Shown here piece by piece: positions 39,401-59,840 of a DNA stretch of 64,000 nt. The notes under the pieces were generated by a model. It was not told the origin of the DNA. It saw only the letters and a list, made by a program, of their open reading frames with translations, and searched no databases. The number at the start of each line of letters is the position of its first letter. Position 1 is the first letter of the stretch. Made by a program: the position numbers and the translations under genes. The DNA comes from Xiphias gladius (lineage: Eukaryota; Chordata; Actinopteri; Istiophoriformes; Xiphiidae). Where the stretch lies: assembly GCF_016859285.1 (NCBI RefSeq), contig NC_053417.1, positions 14,694,706 to 14,758,705 of the forward strand. Reading direction: 5' to 3'.

Positions 39401-40449
39401 TATCTCTGCTTCTCAGTGAAAGATAAAGAAGAGGGTCCGATGGACTCAGAGGCTAGACCTATGAAAGACGAGACTTTTGGAGAGTACAGGTGTGTCATCT
39501 GAGTGCACATCATATCTTTGAGTGTTACATTATGTTGCTATAGATTCTTTAAATTCTAACTCCTAACACAGCCCTGATTCCCTGAGCACCGTTTGGTTTT
39601 CCTAACCCTTTGTGTTCCTTTCATTGTCCCTCTTCTTCCCAATGCCTGCCCCTGCTATACAGATCTCTAGAAAGGTATGCTGTGATGTGATTTGCTATCC
39701 CTAACCCACCTATCTATTATTGCCTGCCAATGCCTTATTTACCTACTGTTTTCCCTGTAACGTTTGGAATGTAATAGTGTAATATATTATGTAGGGCTAC
39801 AACTAACGATTTTTTTCGTTATCAGTTAATCTGCTGATTATTTTCTCAATTAATCTATACCCATCAAAATATCCTAAACCCAATAATATTAAATTTTCCA
39901 TAATGTAAGACTAAGAAAAGCAGCAAATTATCACATTTGAGAATGTGGAACTATCAATTTTTTAGCATTTTTGTTTGAAAAATTACTTAAAAGATTAGTT
40001 GATTATCTACATAGCTGCAGTTCTTGCACTATGTATTTTCAGCCTACTGGTAGGAATATAGAAGGATGTTTTTTGAAAACTTTTTTTTTAGCTGAATAAC
40101 GATGTATCCAGATTGTATTTAATTTTTTCCACGCCCTATGATAATATTTCTTGCTTTTGACCTCTTCTGTGCTCTCACATACTTCAGTGATCTTGAGGAG
40201 AAGCGCACGGCCAGCCAGCCGTCCCTGTGCGAGGAGAGCAAGCTGTGCAGCGAGGACAACCTTGACTTCAACGGCAGCAGTGCCATAACCACGGAGCTCA
40301 ACATGGATGAGTCTCTGGTCAGCCAGTTCAGTCGGCCCAGCGAGGGTCCAGAGGCGATCCATAGCCTGCCAGACAACTCCCCGCTCAACCCCACACCTGT
40401 CTCCCCAGCCACCAATGGCATACCCACCTCAGTCACCATTCTCGATTAA
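24310..40449 (+). CDS. l1cam: L1-family neural cell adhesion molecule, complete, 28 coding exons
   Basis: Single-pass adhesion receptor of axons that binds itself and other Ig-family proteins in trans and couples to the cytoskeleton in cis. Exons: 24310-24433, 25629-25643, 27250-27352, 27847-28049, 29056-29178, 29548-29718, 31171-31285, 31688-31872, 32148-32279, 32368-32514, 32605-32716, 33093-33253, 33493-33652, 34038-34162, 34331-34432, 34911-35108, 35216-35286, 35386-35611, 35722-35837, 36240-36456, 36818-36940, 37238-37414, 37511-37624, 37751-37900, 38317-38448, 39417-39489, 39663-39674, 40188-40449. They sum to 3,849 nt (1,282 residues; human L1CAM about 1,257) with every phase matching. 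Each Ig and FN3 domain is split over two exons, as in mammalian L1. KYSVKDKE after the membrane segment and the conserved juxtamembrane and RSLE regions identify L1 rather than NrCAM or neurofascin. Which teleost duplicate (a or b) it is cannot be told. Confidence 0.95.
25508..25545 (+). repeat. (TATC)n tetranucleotide microsatellite
   Basis: About nine TATC/TCTA units with one shifted unit near 25,520. It lies in the l1cam intron about 85 bp upstream of the 15-nt mini-exon. Confidence 0.9.
25629..25643 (+). CDS. l1cam: l1cam 15-nt mini-exon (neuronal exon-2 equivalent)
   Basis: Fifteen bases sit between an acceptor ending AAACAG and a consensus GTAAGT donor. Joined in phase 1 to the signal exon and to 27,250, they give IPSN-YHISD-LKRPP. 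Leaving the exon out gives IPSN-F-KRPP, also in frame. In mammals the alternative 15-nt L1 exon 2 encodes YEGHH at exactly this place and is used mainly in neurons. The placement is supported by exact length, phase, splice signals and my memory of fish L1 proteins reading NYHISDLKRPP. Tissue use here is inferred. Confidence 0.88.
27250..34162 (+). CDS. l1cam: l1cam exons for Ig domains 1-6
   Basis: Twelve exons, two per domain. Ig1: residues about 44-138, [11 protein letters not shown] to NELGTAVS. Ig2: about 150-244, ending KEPITLTV. Ig3: about 250-345, with [11 protein letters not shown]. Ig4: about 348-438, with [11 protein letters not shown]. Ig5: about 441-528, with LYTCSVQN. Ig6: about 532-624, with VYTCQV. 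Each has the paired cysteines, the core Trp and the D-x-G-x-Y-x-C signature of I-set Ig domains. Ig1-4 form the horseshoe used for homophilic binding in the family. Ig6 has no RGD, the integrin motif of mammalian L1. The donor at 27,353 (GTTAGT) is weaker than the rest. Exon 33,093-33,253 is enclosed by TG and CA repeats (see findings). Confidence 0.93.
30325..30640 (+). repeat. degenerate teleost interspersed repeat, copy 2 (l1cam intron)
   Basis: Shares with 84-590 the blocks around 'atggcaatccagcc', 'gttgagaatttcagtct', 'aaaaccacaaatgtcaacct' and the terminal 'gactgaccgac'. It lies between the Ig2 and Ig3 exons of l1cam. It is non-coding and has diverged. Confidence 0.6.
33007..33077 (+). 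repeat. l1cam: (TG)35 tract abutting an l1cam 3' splice site
   Basis: 71 nt of uninterrupted TG end 15 nt before the Ig5 second-half exon (33,093). Only TCTATGTCTTCATCAG separates repeat and exon, so the branch point must lie inside or upstream of the repeat. Confidence 0.95.
33298..33418 (+). repeat. l1cam: (CA)n tract just downstream of the same l1cam exon
   Basis: A pure CA run of about 34 units (33,298-33,365) is followed by AAACA-interrupted CA sequence up to 33,418. It begins about 45 nt after the donor of exon 33,093-33,253 and is complementary in transcript to the upstream TG tract. Confidence 0.95.
34331..37900 (+). CDS. l1cam: l1cam exons for fibronectin type III domains 1-5
   Basis: Ten exons, two per domain, for residues about 626-1123. 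FN1 starts [13 protein letters not shown] and ends with the typical Y-x-F-R-V-x-A-x-N pattern. FN2 has YKVLWRR-like strand C (YRVLWRR) and [13 protein letters not shown]3 carries LGYKIYLTR followed by a very basic loop and [16 protein letters not shown]4 has [15 protein letters not shown]5 is shorter and less conserved. A furin-type R-G-R-R site lies at residues 876-879 in FN3, where mammalian L1 also has a basic cleavage site. The FN1 first-half donor (GTTTAG at 34,433) is poor but the phase is correct. Confidence 0.93.
38317..40449 (+). CDS. l1cam: l1cam membrane-spanning and cytoplasmic exons
   Basis: Exon 38,317-38,448 encodes a short ectodomain stalk, a hydrophobic segment (residues about 1137-1158, [14 protein letters not shown] onwards) and the stop-transfer KRSKGGKYS. 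Exon 39,417-39,489 encodes [19 protein letters not shown], almost invariant in the family. The RSLE mini-exon and the terminal exon (40,188-40,449) finish the tail at TAA 40,447-40,449. The usual FIGQY ankyrin-binding site is replaced by LVSQF (residues 1239-1243). The intron after 38,448 starts with GC (GCAAGT) rather than GT, and phase requires it. The protein ends SVTILD. Confidence 0.94.
39663..39674 (+). CDS. l1cam: l1cam 12-nt RSLE mini-exon
   Basis: Twelve bases (ATCTCTAGAAAG) lie between AG and GTATGC. Joined in phase 2 they give EY-RSLE-SDLEE; skipping gives EY-SDLEE. In mammals this neuronal exon creates the Y-R-S-L endocytic signal for the AP-2 clathrin adaptor. The tyrosine (residue 1191) and the whole motif are present, so alternative L1 trafficking is probably conserved. 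Confidence 0.9.
39793..40020 (+). repeat. 'gggctacaactaacgat' interspersed repeat (l1cam intron)
   Basis: Begins 'gggctacaactaacga' and runs through an AT-rich 'gttaatctgctgattatttt' phrase to 'agttgattatctacatagctgcag'. It is a common percomorph repeat family as far as I recall. Relatives lie in the smc1a (57,885-58,215) and cacna1s (62,530-62,826) introns. Non-coding. Confidence 0.6.
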
Positions 40450-41680
40450 CCCCCACACATCAACCGGGGACCATCAGACCAAAACATGTCAACACATATG
40501 TGCCCATATGCTCTTGTTCCTTACTGACTTGCTGATCTGTACTTTGACGACTAATACACAATCAATATATTGACTATTCAGGTGCCCCTTGGCGGTCATC
40601 TGATCGACTGGACTATTTTGACCAAAGGAGTGTCCAAAGTAGTGGACAATGTGATACAAATCTGACTGACCTGAAGATGTCCTTTGATTCCCTTACCTTC
40701 GTTTATCTGTGTAGTGTACAACAAATCTAAACGACTAACATTCATTTCTCTCCCTTTCATCTCTTTCTCCTTCTCTCAGTAACCAACTCTATAGAAAGAT
40801 AACGACAGAATGCTGTACAGGTAGAAATATCAGAGGGACGGTAGGTGTGGTCGTTTCAGATGGAGAGTAGTACATTGAAAGAGGAGGAAGTTGTGTCAGG
40901 AAACAGACAGCACATGCTGTTGTAACAAGTCTTGAATCTTAGATATTTATCATGTCTTGACTTATTTCGCACATGATTTTTTATGTCTAACACCATTTGA
41001 TGTCTCTCTTGATAACTGCCATTTTTATTTTTATCGTTTTTTCATATAGTGTTCTTCACTATTTATATAAAACTCATAACTTCTCTTTATTGACATATTT
41101 CATAGATCAAGATTTTTTTTTCATTGAAACTAAGTGAAGCCAAGTTTCTTACTATAAATAACATTGGATGCATTAAGGGGAACTTGCCGTGAAGATGCTG
41201 AGTAGCATCTGGTGTATATAGCTGCATCTACATCTATCTATTTAGCCATAATACAGTATTATAGATATGTACATGCTCCTTATATGTTCCTGTGCCTGCT
41301 GGGCCTGCATAGAGCACCAGATTGATGTCATTACTCTCTCGCCTTCCCACCAGAAGTGTAAAGTCATTATTGGATATGATATTGTAATTTTTTGTGTCGA
41401 GACCTATGTGTAGCTTTCTGTATCTGTCTTTGTCTCTTTCTACACTGTATTAAAAACATTTTTGTCTCTAATTAACAATCTTTTCATACCTGTTCATCTC
41501 ATACTACGCAAATTGTCTGAGGAGCAGTATTTATGTATATTACAGATTAGAGAGTGGAGTCTTGTGGGCAAACACTCTCTCAAGTTTTATTTTCAGATCC
41601 TCATTAATGCAAGTTGATATTGCAGACAGGCGTAATGATTGCCAGTTGATGTATAATAAAGGCAAACAGTTGGTGATTGC
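40450..41680 (+). other. l1cam: l1cam 3' UTR
   Basis: AT-rich, frame-less sequence follows the stop. The best polyadenylation signal is AATAAA at 41,655-41,660, which would give a 3' UTR of about 1.2 kb. Its end is inferred. Confidence 0.55.
41655..41660 (+). terminator. l1cam: candidate l1cam poly(A) signal
   Basis: AATAAA in 'gtataataaaggc'. An ATTAAA at about 41,447 is a weaker alternative. Confidence 0.45.
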
Positions 41681-41689
41681 ATCAAACAG

Positions 41690-43222
41690 CGAATGTATTC
41701 TTTTTATGGCTTGGTAGACATTCTATCTACATGCTACTGATAAAAAAAACAAAAACATCTGAGCTACAAGGTACTGGAGAGAGAAGAGTGGGTATGAGAA
41801 GATGTGGAAGTACAGTTTTTTTTCTCCACTGAATGTAAATACAACCATTAAAGATTGTTTTGATGAATCCAGCCATGTTTGATAAAAAATGTGAAAAATG
41901 TGCAGGTTTAAAATCACTTAATTTTAAAATGTTGCAAGCTGTAATTTTTTCTTCTTTGTACTATTGCTATGAATTCAAACTTTCCGTTTTTGACAAATGA
42001 CTGCAGTGAGATTTGGCTGTTTTAGCAGAAATAGCTCATAGTTGAGGACAGAAAAAAAAAGAAAATGGAAGAAATCCACGTTGTTCTGTAGATGTTTTCA
42101 AACATTTCAAAATTTGAAAATCAAAAAATTGTACTTTAGTGTAATTTAGTGATAGAAATAGTTACATTACAATGAAAGCTAAGATTGCATTCATGCCCAT
42201 AACAGTCCAGCAATGCATTGCAGTGAAGTGAATATCTGTGGAGTTTTTGTCTGATGCAGTTATGAGAGGCAGGGATGCAGCGACCCAGTTTGTGCATACC
42301 ACAGGGAGCAGCTATATGCAATGTTGCTGTCTCACTTCTCCCTACTCAAATAAAGGCTTGACACTGGCCAAATATCATCTAATAGTCCCTGAGGTAAAGG
42401 TTATGGGATGTCTAAAATGGCTAGTGTGTGTAAGCTCCCTGTTGTTGGTTATACAGACACACTCAGGACAAATAAAGGTTTTAGAAATCTATTTTCATAC
42501 AGGAGTGATGAATGACACAAAATATGCCAATATTCTAACTTGACTATCTGCTGCTAAACATCTGTGTTTGTCAGTGTTCGGGGCAAATGTTAGCTTTGAA
42601 TGAGGAATGAGTGTACACACACAGATACTCACTCGACTGCCACTCACTCTTTGCTTTTCATGTGTCGAGGGGGAAAGCCGGGGACACTGGCATTTTTTTC
42701 CCACCATTGTTTTTCCCCCCTTTTTATAGTTAAAAGATCAAAACCTTTGTAAAAAGTGAACTGGTTTGCTTAGAAAAGCTTCTTCATAACCCAGAAAAAC
42801 AGCGTTTAAACAACAACGCCAGCCAGAGGGGAGGGGTGAGAGAAAATAGGGGAGGATGGAGGGGTAGGGAGTGTGTGTCCCTGCTTGGGTGTAGATGTGC
42901 CTCTTTGTGGTGTGTGGGGTGCACAATTAGCATAATGGGACTGATGGTATCTATATGTATTATGGGCGAACGTCAGGAGTTGGGTGGAATTGTACCACAT
43001 GTGGGGCCAATATAACTGTAACTGCATTATGAATCTAACACTGTAACTGGTTATATGACTGAAAAATAAAAGTACGTGGAACAATCTGTACCAGAAAAGG
43101 TTCCCTTTTTTGTCACCAGTGTCAGCCAATAAAATCAATGAATATGTGTCACTTAAAGTTAAGCAGTAAGTATTGATTAGTTAGGATTAAATCCACAATG
43201 AGCGTGAGTATAATCAATAGAT
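41690..43222. other. intergenic gap between the convergent l1cam and ribc1 genes
   Basis: About 1.5 kb without exon-like sequence. I see AT-rich DNA and no recognisable gene, RNA or repeat family. Confidence 0.5.
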
Positions 43223-43228
43223 TTTATT
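43223..43228 (-). terminator. ribc1: candidate ribc1 poly(A) signal
   Basis: TTTATT on the + strand is AATAAA on the gene strand. It lies about 46 nt past the stop codon and would give a very short 3' UTR. Confidence 0.5.
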
Positions 43229-43273
43229 AGCACATTTTCACAGGAGGAAAATCCTGGGCAAGGTGTGTGATGC

Positions 43274-46200
43274 TCAGCGGGAGCTGGTGTTGAATTGATA
43301 AAAGTATTCCTTACTGGGTTTGTTGGTGTATACCGTCTTGTTCAGGTACTCCTGACTGGGAGAGACATAGACACAAAGAAACATAAAATGAGTAACTGTC
43401 TCCAAAAATGGTTTTTTCAATCTGAATTCTACATTATCACCTACACCCAAAATACATTTGCTGACTGCTGCATGAATAGTGAGTGTACATATGTGTGCGC
43501 AGTGCTCACAATTCCTTCTGCTCTCCGGCAAGCTGCATGTTGTACTGGTCCATCTGAATCCTCCTCTGTCTCCTCAGCTTTGCTGCTCTTGTCTCCTCTT
43601 CCTCTGCTTCTCTGGACAGCTTCAGGAGCCGGAGGTCCCAAATTGCATCCTGAATCTTCTCAGCATCACGTTGTCTCTTAAGATGGCAAGAAATAAATGT
43701 CTAAATGCTAAACCTGAGTGGAAGTGCTATGTGGGATACCAGGTTGAAAAAAATTTTAGAACAGTTTTTATGAGGGAGTGGTTCCCAACCGCAGGGTTAG
43801 GACCTGACCAAAAGGTTACAAGATAAATCTGAAGGGTTCCAAGATGATTAATAGGATAAGAAAGCAGATAAATATTTTTTCTGCTGAAAAAAATTACGTT
43901 TATTTTTTTTCAAACTGTTTTCTTCAGACTTTTCTTTGCCTCTAAAGAGTTTTTTTTTTAATCTGGGAAAGTGGTCTAAACATTTAGAAATATGCAACTT
44001 CAAAAGAGATTTACAAGTAGAGATGGATGACAAATTAAAGGGAAAAATCTGAATAAGTTAGTGGAGAAACATAATAAATTCAGAACATGATGTAAATCAT
44101 ATGCTCTGGCCTTCACAGCCACAAGATCTCAACCCAGCTGAAAACACGTGGGACATTTTCGACCAGTGTGTTAGACAGCACTCACTATCAAAAGACTATA
44201 TAAGAGAATGTCTTTTGTGTGAATGCTGTTCATCCCCGCAGTAGAGTCCAGAGGCTCATGGTGGCTCAACAACTTACTCAGAGTTTTTATGTTGAAATTT
44301 CCCATAATTTCTCATCTATATGTGACTTAATTTTAAGGGGCCACAAGTCAAAAGGGTTTGGGAACCACAGTTTTGCAGAAAGGTAGAAATGAAGAGGAGC
44401 TTGGAACAGTGTAAGACATGACTTAACCATGAGTTGCTCATTTGTGTATGAGAACTGCATTGTGTTGTAGGGTGACTCCAGTACCTGTCTCTCAAGGCAC
44501 TGTGCCTCTCTCTCCCCATGGATGGCACTCAGCTGCTCGGGGCTCATCCCCTTCCACCTGTCAGTTAGAACCCGGGGTGGCTTCCCCCCTCCCACCTCTC
44601 TCTCTGCTGCCCCTGCAGACTCTGTCATCATGTCGGATGTCAGTGTGTGCCACATCTCTGCAAGATTCTCCCGTTCCTCTCTCCTGTGCCGCTCCTTCAG
44701 TTTCTCTGCCCGCTCTGCAGCCTGTGGGGAACAGGTCGTGGTGAGGCCTTACCAGGGATCCAGGGAGAGTTGATTGATCATTCCCTTGATGATCGGAGTA
44801 GCGGCATATTTATGAAACCCAGCCTCTAAAATGCAGTTACTTCGAGCATAGAGTCAAGAGTCAGCCATATGGTGGATGTCCTCCTGAGAGATCCAGTCAG
44901 TCAGTAACATTTGCTTGTGCATCATGCATGTGAGTGGTTATTAGAGAAACCACATAACTGTCAAAAAAAAAGTACCATGACCTGAAGGACTTGTAATGAT
45001 GCCTCCCAATGGAGGATTCAATCGAGCGCATTCAGGCAAATGAGGGGAGAGCTAAATGGGCGTTTAAAAACAGACAAGGCCCACGCATACATCAAAGCAG
45101 TTTAACCATCCATGTTGCTTGGTACCAACTAATATGTTGGCCGCCCTCCTGCAGCACGTGTGTGCACGCATCACTTAACATCTTCAATTAGCAATTTTAA
45201 TTTCAAAATCCCACCTGAGAACACCGAGTCAGAGCTCGAAACCTCACTGGATTTTGCCTTGAGCATTCACATCAGCAGCTGGTGTGTGAGCGTCTGTGTG
45301 TCCATCTGTGCGTGCACATGCATGTACTGTACCAGAACTTGATTGTAGTTGTCAAGTGCGATGCGGGCAGCTCTCTTACACTCCCCCTCTAATGCCGCTT
45401 GCTGAACCCCCCGTAGGTCCTGAAGCACCAGCTCTTTGCTCGCAAGCATTTCTGCAACACACACGAGTTGGAAATCACCTACTATGTGTTTTTCACACCT
45501 GTATTAGCCACTACACAATGAACGAAGCTCTTCAACAACACATTCAGACATACATAACGCCACTCTGGGATGAGCATCCATCAATGCCACTTGGCAATGA
45601 GGGCTGTGCGTAGGAGTGTGTGATTGTTTGTGCAGGAAAGCATGAAACGTGTGTGATTTACAGAGGCTATAGTGTACAGCATGTAAGCTCATCTGTGATT
45701 GCAGTGTGTGTGTGTGAGTCCCTGTGTGTGCGCTTGTCTTTTTTCACCTCTATGCTTATTTCCCATGTGCCGTCTCGCGTTGTCTTCCTTCTGCGTTCGC
45801 ACATCTCTTTCTGTCTTTTTCATTTGTTCTCTCCTCATTTGCTCCTTTCCAATATCCTCTCCCTGTACATGAAACAAGGACACAGTGCTCCAGGGGTAAC
45901 ATGATTATTAATTTAACCCCTTCGCTGGATATTGTTCCACTGCTCTTGATGCACTCCATGTACGTGCCGGTCACAGGAAGCCTACCTGAAAGATTTGCAT
46001 ACTGGCAGGCCCCAGCTCACCCTCTGGAATGGTGATCCTGAATGGCCCCTTCAGGCCACACTTGAGATCAGCATCACGAGAGTCCTCCACACGCTGATGA
46101 GTGGCCCAGTACTGGGCCAGGTCAGTGTGCAAAGCTGCTCGCTTCTCTCTTTCATCAATGTCTTCCTGAATCAGTACGTCATTTTGATACTCTCTCAGCT

Positions 46201-46601
46201 TATCTGCAATATATGCAAAATAAAATACACCTGTGATCAATGCTCATTAGTAGTGAAAGGTGATTTCATAAATGGAGAGGGCTTAAGACAATATTCTTAG
46301 AGGGGACCCAGTATTCCTAGTTATGTGCATTGTGAATAATGTCTGTGATTCAGCTGATTTCATTCTGACCCATCACTGCCTCTTATTCCACCCACAGCTT
46401 ACCGAAGACTTTGTCTCGTTGTCTCTCAATGTTTTGCTGATGTTTTTTCTCCTGGACTTGTTGGCTCAGGGCATCAAGGTCGAGGCCCATCACACGTAGC
46501 CGGGTGTTGAAGATTCGGGCCTTGCGTGCTATCTCTGCAGACCTTCGCCTCTCCACAGCCTTTTCAATAGACTGGTCTACGGGCAAATCCACTTTGTACA
46601 T
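43274..46601 (-). CDS. ribc1: RIB43A-domain coiled-coil protein (RIBC1/RIBC2 family), complete
   Basis: Filamentous protein of axonemal doublet microtubules, located inside the lumen of the tubule in cilia and flagella. Coding exons from 5' to 3': 46601-46403, 46203-45986, 45862-45748, 45451-45333, 44721-44485, 43676-43510, 43355-43274, total 1,137 nt or 378 residues (human RIBC1 about 379), all phases consistent. It starts [10 protein letters not shown], is charged and helical throughout (coiled coil), and has the family marks [33 protein letters not shown] and the terminal YTNKPSKEY...QFNTSSR. An untranslated exon precedes it. The symbol rests on the head-to-head position with smc1a, as for mammalian RIBC1. 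On sequence alone ribc2 cannot be excluded. Confidence 0.9.
43778..44369. mobile_element. DNA-transposon-like element with GTGGTTCCCAA inverted ends
   Basis: 'gtggttcccaacc' at the left and 'ggtttgggaaccac' at the right form a terminal inverted repeat about 590 bp apart, within a ribc1 intron. The ends resemble a non-autonomous element common in fish. No convincing target duplication was found. A transposase relic of a different family lies inside it (next entry), so it is composite. Confidence 0.5.
44119..44243 (+). pseudogene. Tc1/mariner-type transposase fragment
   Basis: One frame reads [20 protein letters not shown] and continues for some 20 codons to a stop. D-L-N-P-x-E-N around the third catalytic acid of the DDE triad is characteristic of Tc1/mariner transposases. 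Only this C-terminal piece is present, without an upstream catalytic core or start, so it is inactive. It is in antisense orientation to ribc1. Confidence 0.65.
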
Positions 46602-46667
46602 GTTCACAGTTTCTAGTGAGCCTGGAGGGAGGAGACACAGCATTACATCACCCTTTATAGCTACCAT

Positions 46668-47331
46668 TGGTGGAGGAATACTAAGATCCTTTACTTAAGT
46701 AATGATATGTATACGTAGCGATATCACACTGTGAAAAATACTCCATCATAAGTAAAAGTCCTGAATTCAAAAGCTTACTTAAGTAAAATTACAAAATTAT
46801 TGTCAGCAGAATGTACTTCATGGTGCTGTGTTATATGTACAGATATATTATATCATAAAATTATTATTAAGGATGTATTTATGTGTAAGTAGCCTTTTAC
46901 TGTTATAGTTGGTTGAGGCGGAACAAACTTTAATGATTCTATATTCTGTTGGGCACTTTAATCTACAACCCCCCCCCCAAAAAAATTCTGAATATAGTTA
47001 CACCCTAAAAACCTATCTATCTGAAAAACAAGTGGAAACTAACTTGTATTAATTTCACTTTAAGTCAATTTGTTTAATAAAATGGTCTATAAAGGAACAT
47101 CTGCAGCTTGAAACAGGTCACAATGAGGCAGGTTGCTACACAAGAATAATGAAAAATGTGACTGTTTGAGAAAATACTTGAAAGCGAGTTGAAAATAGGC
47201 TGGAATATTTTTACTGCAGTTGAAATAGTGCAGGGGAAGTATATGGTATGAGAAAATGGAAATACTCAAGTAAAGTACGAGAACCTCAAAATTGTACTTG
47301 ACTAAATGTATAGTTACTTTCCACCACTGAG
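46668..47331. mobile_element. complete non-autonomous DNA element with target duplication
   Basis: The 664-bp segment starts TGGTGGAGG and ends CCACCACTGAG. It contains 'cctttacttaagtaa' and 'gtacttgactaaatgta' phrases that I recognise from an abundant percomorph repeat. AGCTACCAT is duplicated exactly at 46,659-46,667 and 47,332-47,340. A duplication of about 8 bp fits the hAT superfamily. The element sits in the 5' intron of ribc1 and holds no transposase frame. Confidence 0.7.
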
Positions 47332-47418
47332 AGCTACCATCATAGTTGTAAATGTTCTTTTTCGATTGAATTAAAAATCACACAACAATCTGATCATTGA
47401 TCTAAAGCAAAGACTCAC

Positions 47419-47535
47419 CTCTGACTTTACAGATGTGCAGAAATTATTTTAGTCAATTTGGGGACTTTAGACCCATGTGAAGACCTCAGTGCGTGAAGCT
47501 GCTTCGCTGCTCGAGTCCTGGTTTGTTTGGATGCC
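47419..47535 (-). other. ribc1: probable untranslated first exon of ribc1
   Basis: On the - strand a consensus donor (CAGAG|GTGAGT) ends an exon at 47,419. The matching acceptor at 46,622-46,623 precedes the ATG exon (46,403-46,621). The 5' limit is a guess placed just below the X-box. Confidence 0.5.
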
Positions 47536-47539
47536 CTTG

Positions 47540-47553
47540 GTAACCATGGCAAC
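47540..47553. promoter_or_regulatory. ribc1: RFX X-box, GTAACCATGGCAAC
   Basis: Two inverted half-sites (GTAACC and GGCAAC) separated by two bases match the X-box bound by RFX factors, which drive ciliary genes. It lies about 120 nt upstream of the ribc1 first-exon donor and about 500 nt upstream of the smc1a ATG. The match is exact by eye. Occupancy is inferred, but the ciliary role of RIB43A proteins makes it plausible. Confidence 0.75.
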
Positions 47554-47728
47554 ATCCCAACATATTGCGCTATAACAATATGTAATAAATAAATCGCTGA
47601 TCGCTGGTACACCTGTAAAAAACCTGAATTCTCACTGAAATTAACATAATTTATGATATAAATGATATAGTTTAATGTTAGTGGTGCCATAAACACAATG
47701 CAGCTGAACTCCGGACAGCTCCATTTCG

Positions 47729-47738
47729 TCTCGCGAGA
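47729..47738. promoter_or_regulatory. smc1a: TCTCGCGAGA palindrome
   Basis: An exact 10-bp CGCG-element palindrome. It is known as a strong activator of housekeeping CpG promoters and as the binding site of BANP (also reported for Kaiso). It lies about 320 nt upstream of the smc1a ATG, fitting constitutive cohesin expression. Confidence 0.7.
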
Positions 47739-48007
47739 AACAGTGAGGTTTCGTGTCTCGCGGGCTCGAAGGTTTCCCTGTTCGACTGTAAAATGGCGCA
47801 TTGTTGTTACAACTGCATCGCGGCTATTCGATTAAGATTATGAAGATGTTTATAATATTAAACTAAATATGCACTTCGTAATGTGACTTGTGCAAAGACC
47901 AGCAATAGATTAAACGGAGATTCATTCATTCGCGTGCATGCTTCGTCTATGAGATTGCTTGTTGGTTACACATTGGCTGTTAGCATTAGCAACATTTTAC
48001 TTGCTAA

Positions 48008-58511
<10,504 letters not shown>

Positions 58512-59380
58512 GACAAGGCACTCCAAACACTGGCATTTTGGCAAGTTGGACGTTCATTTGCTACTCTGTCTGGGTTGCTCATGCATTCTGTAGTCACAGA
58601 TAATGTATCCATTAGGTCCCACGTTATTGCCTATTGTTTTTTATTATGTTAATGTATTTTTGGATATGCTAGAGTAGTGAATTAGCGAATTATTTTTTGT
58701 TTGTTTGTTTTTTTAAGTTGTGGGGCAGGTGTTCTTTTTAAACTGCGAAAACCACAATGTATGTACATTTATACAAGCCAGCCCTTTCAATTTGGCCATG
58801 GAAGAGTGATTATAATAATCGATAAAAATTCATTATAATCTATTGAAAATCAGTGGGAATCAAACCTTTTTAACAGACTGTAGAATTTGTATCGTGGTAA
58901 AATGTGTCAAATTTATCTGAAACAAGTTTTTGCTCTCAGAACTTTTATACTGTTTATGGCCCTCTTTTCAAACGTGTGCTTTAAAGCCTTTGCCTGTCTT
59001 CTGTTGTGTGTACTAAAAGATGTATTTGCATTTTCATATGTGCTACTTTTTTTAAAAGATGGAAAATCAGGAAACGTTAAGTTTCAGTATGGTGGATACA
59101 TTCCCGTGTGATAGCTAAACAAAACCACTAGTTAGCTGCAACTGGCGGCGCTATAAGGAGATCATGGAGCTTTATCAAAACTGTAATCAGAAAATTATTT
59201 CAAAGGAAATGTGCTGAGGTTATACAGCTGTATGAATAACAACTGTCGCTATATATTCCCTGAGTGATATTCTGAATCAGCTTTAGGGGAGTGTAAAACT
59301 CAGCATGAGTGAGAATAGTCTGTCAGGTCTGTTTTATTGATTGCTTTGCTTCAATAAATAAAATTTGAATTATTTAAGCT
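58512..59380 (+). other. smc1a: smc1a 3' UTR
   Basis: AT-rich sequence without exon features runs to the tandem AATAAA at 59,353-59,362, about 850 nt after the stop. Confidence 0.65.
59353..59362 (+). terminator. smc1a: smc1a poly(A) signals (overlapping AATAAA)
   Basis: Two overlapping AATAAA hexamers occur in 'caataaataaaattt', followed by a T-rich stretch. Confidence 0.65.
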
Positions 59381-59840
59381 CTTTTTTATTTTGTTTAATT
59401 TTAATTAGTAATGAAAACACGCAACTCATTCACTGTTTTCTGTTCTCAGATGCTGCTTTTGACAGCTTTGTGCCTCTGTTTTAGGGAATTTTCAATGCAG
59501 CATGTATTTTGCTGCGTTAGTTTCCAGTCCATAATGGGGGTGGGGGGGTCTTTGCTTTGCGAGGCAAGACTATTAATAGAGGCTCTCAGTTTTCACACCG
59601 TAACTTCTGTGGGGGGCAGAGTCCAAAGCATGCACATATCTTCTCATCAAGGCTCTGTCTGCACTCACCTTCTCATTTCAAGGTCTATCTGCCACAAGTT
59701 TTGGATTATTATTTACTGGAGCAAACTCACCTGTTATGTCAGGGGTTTCTCCTCTCCAAATCCCGGTCTGCGTTGTCAGATGTCCATTTTTGTTTTGCTT
59801 GCAGAGAGAAAACTAACACAGAAATGAATGTTTTAGATAG

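Noticed and set aside
43441..43641. 66-residue frame beginning [14 protein letters not shown] on the - strand
   Set aside because: Wrong frame over a ribc1 exon; the correct frame gives [16 protein letters not shown] and keeps phase with both neighbours.
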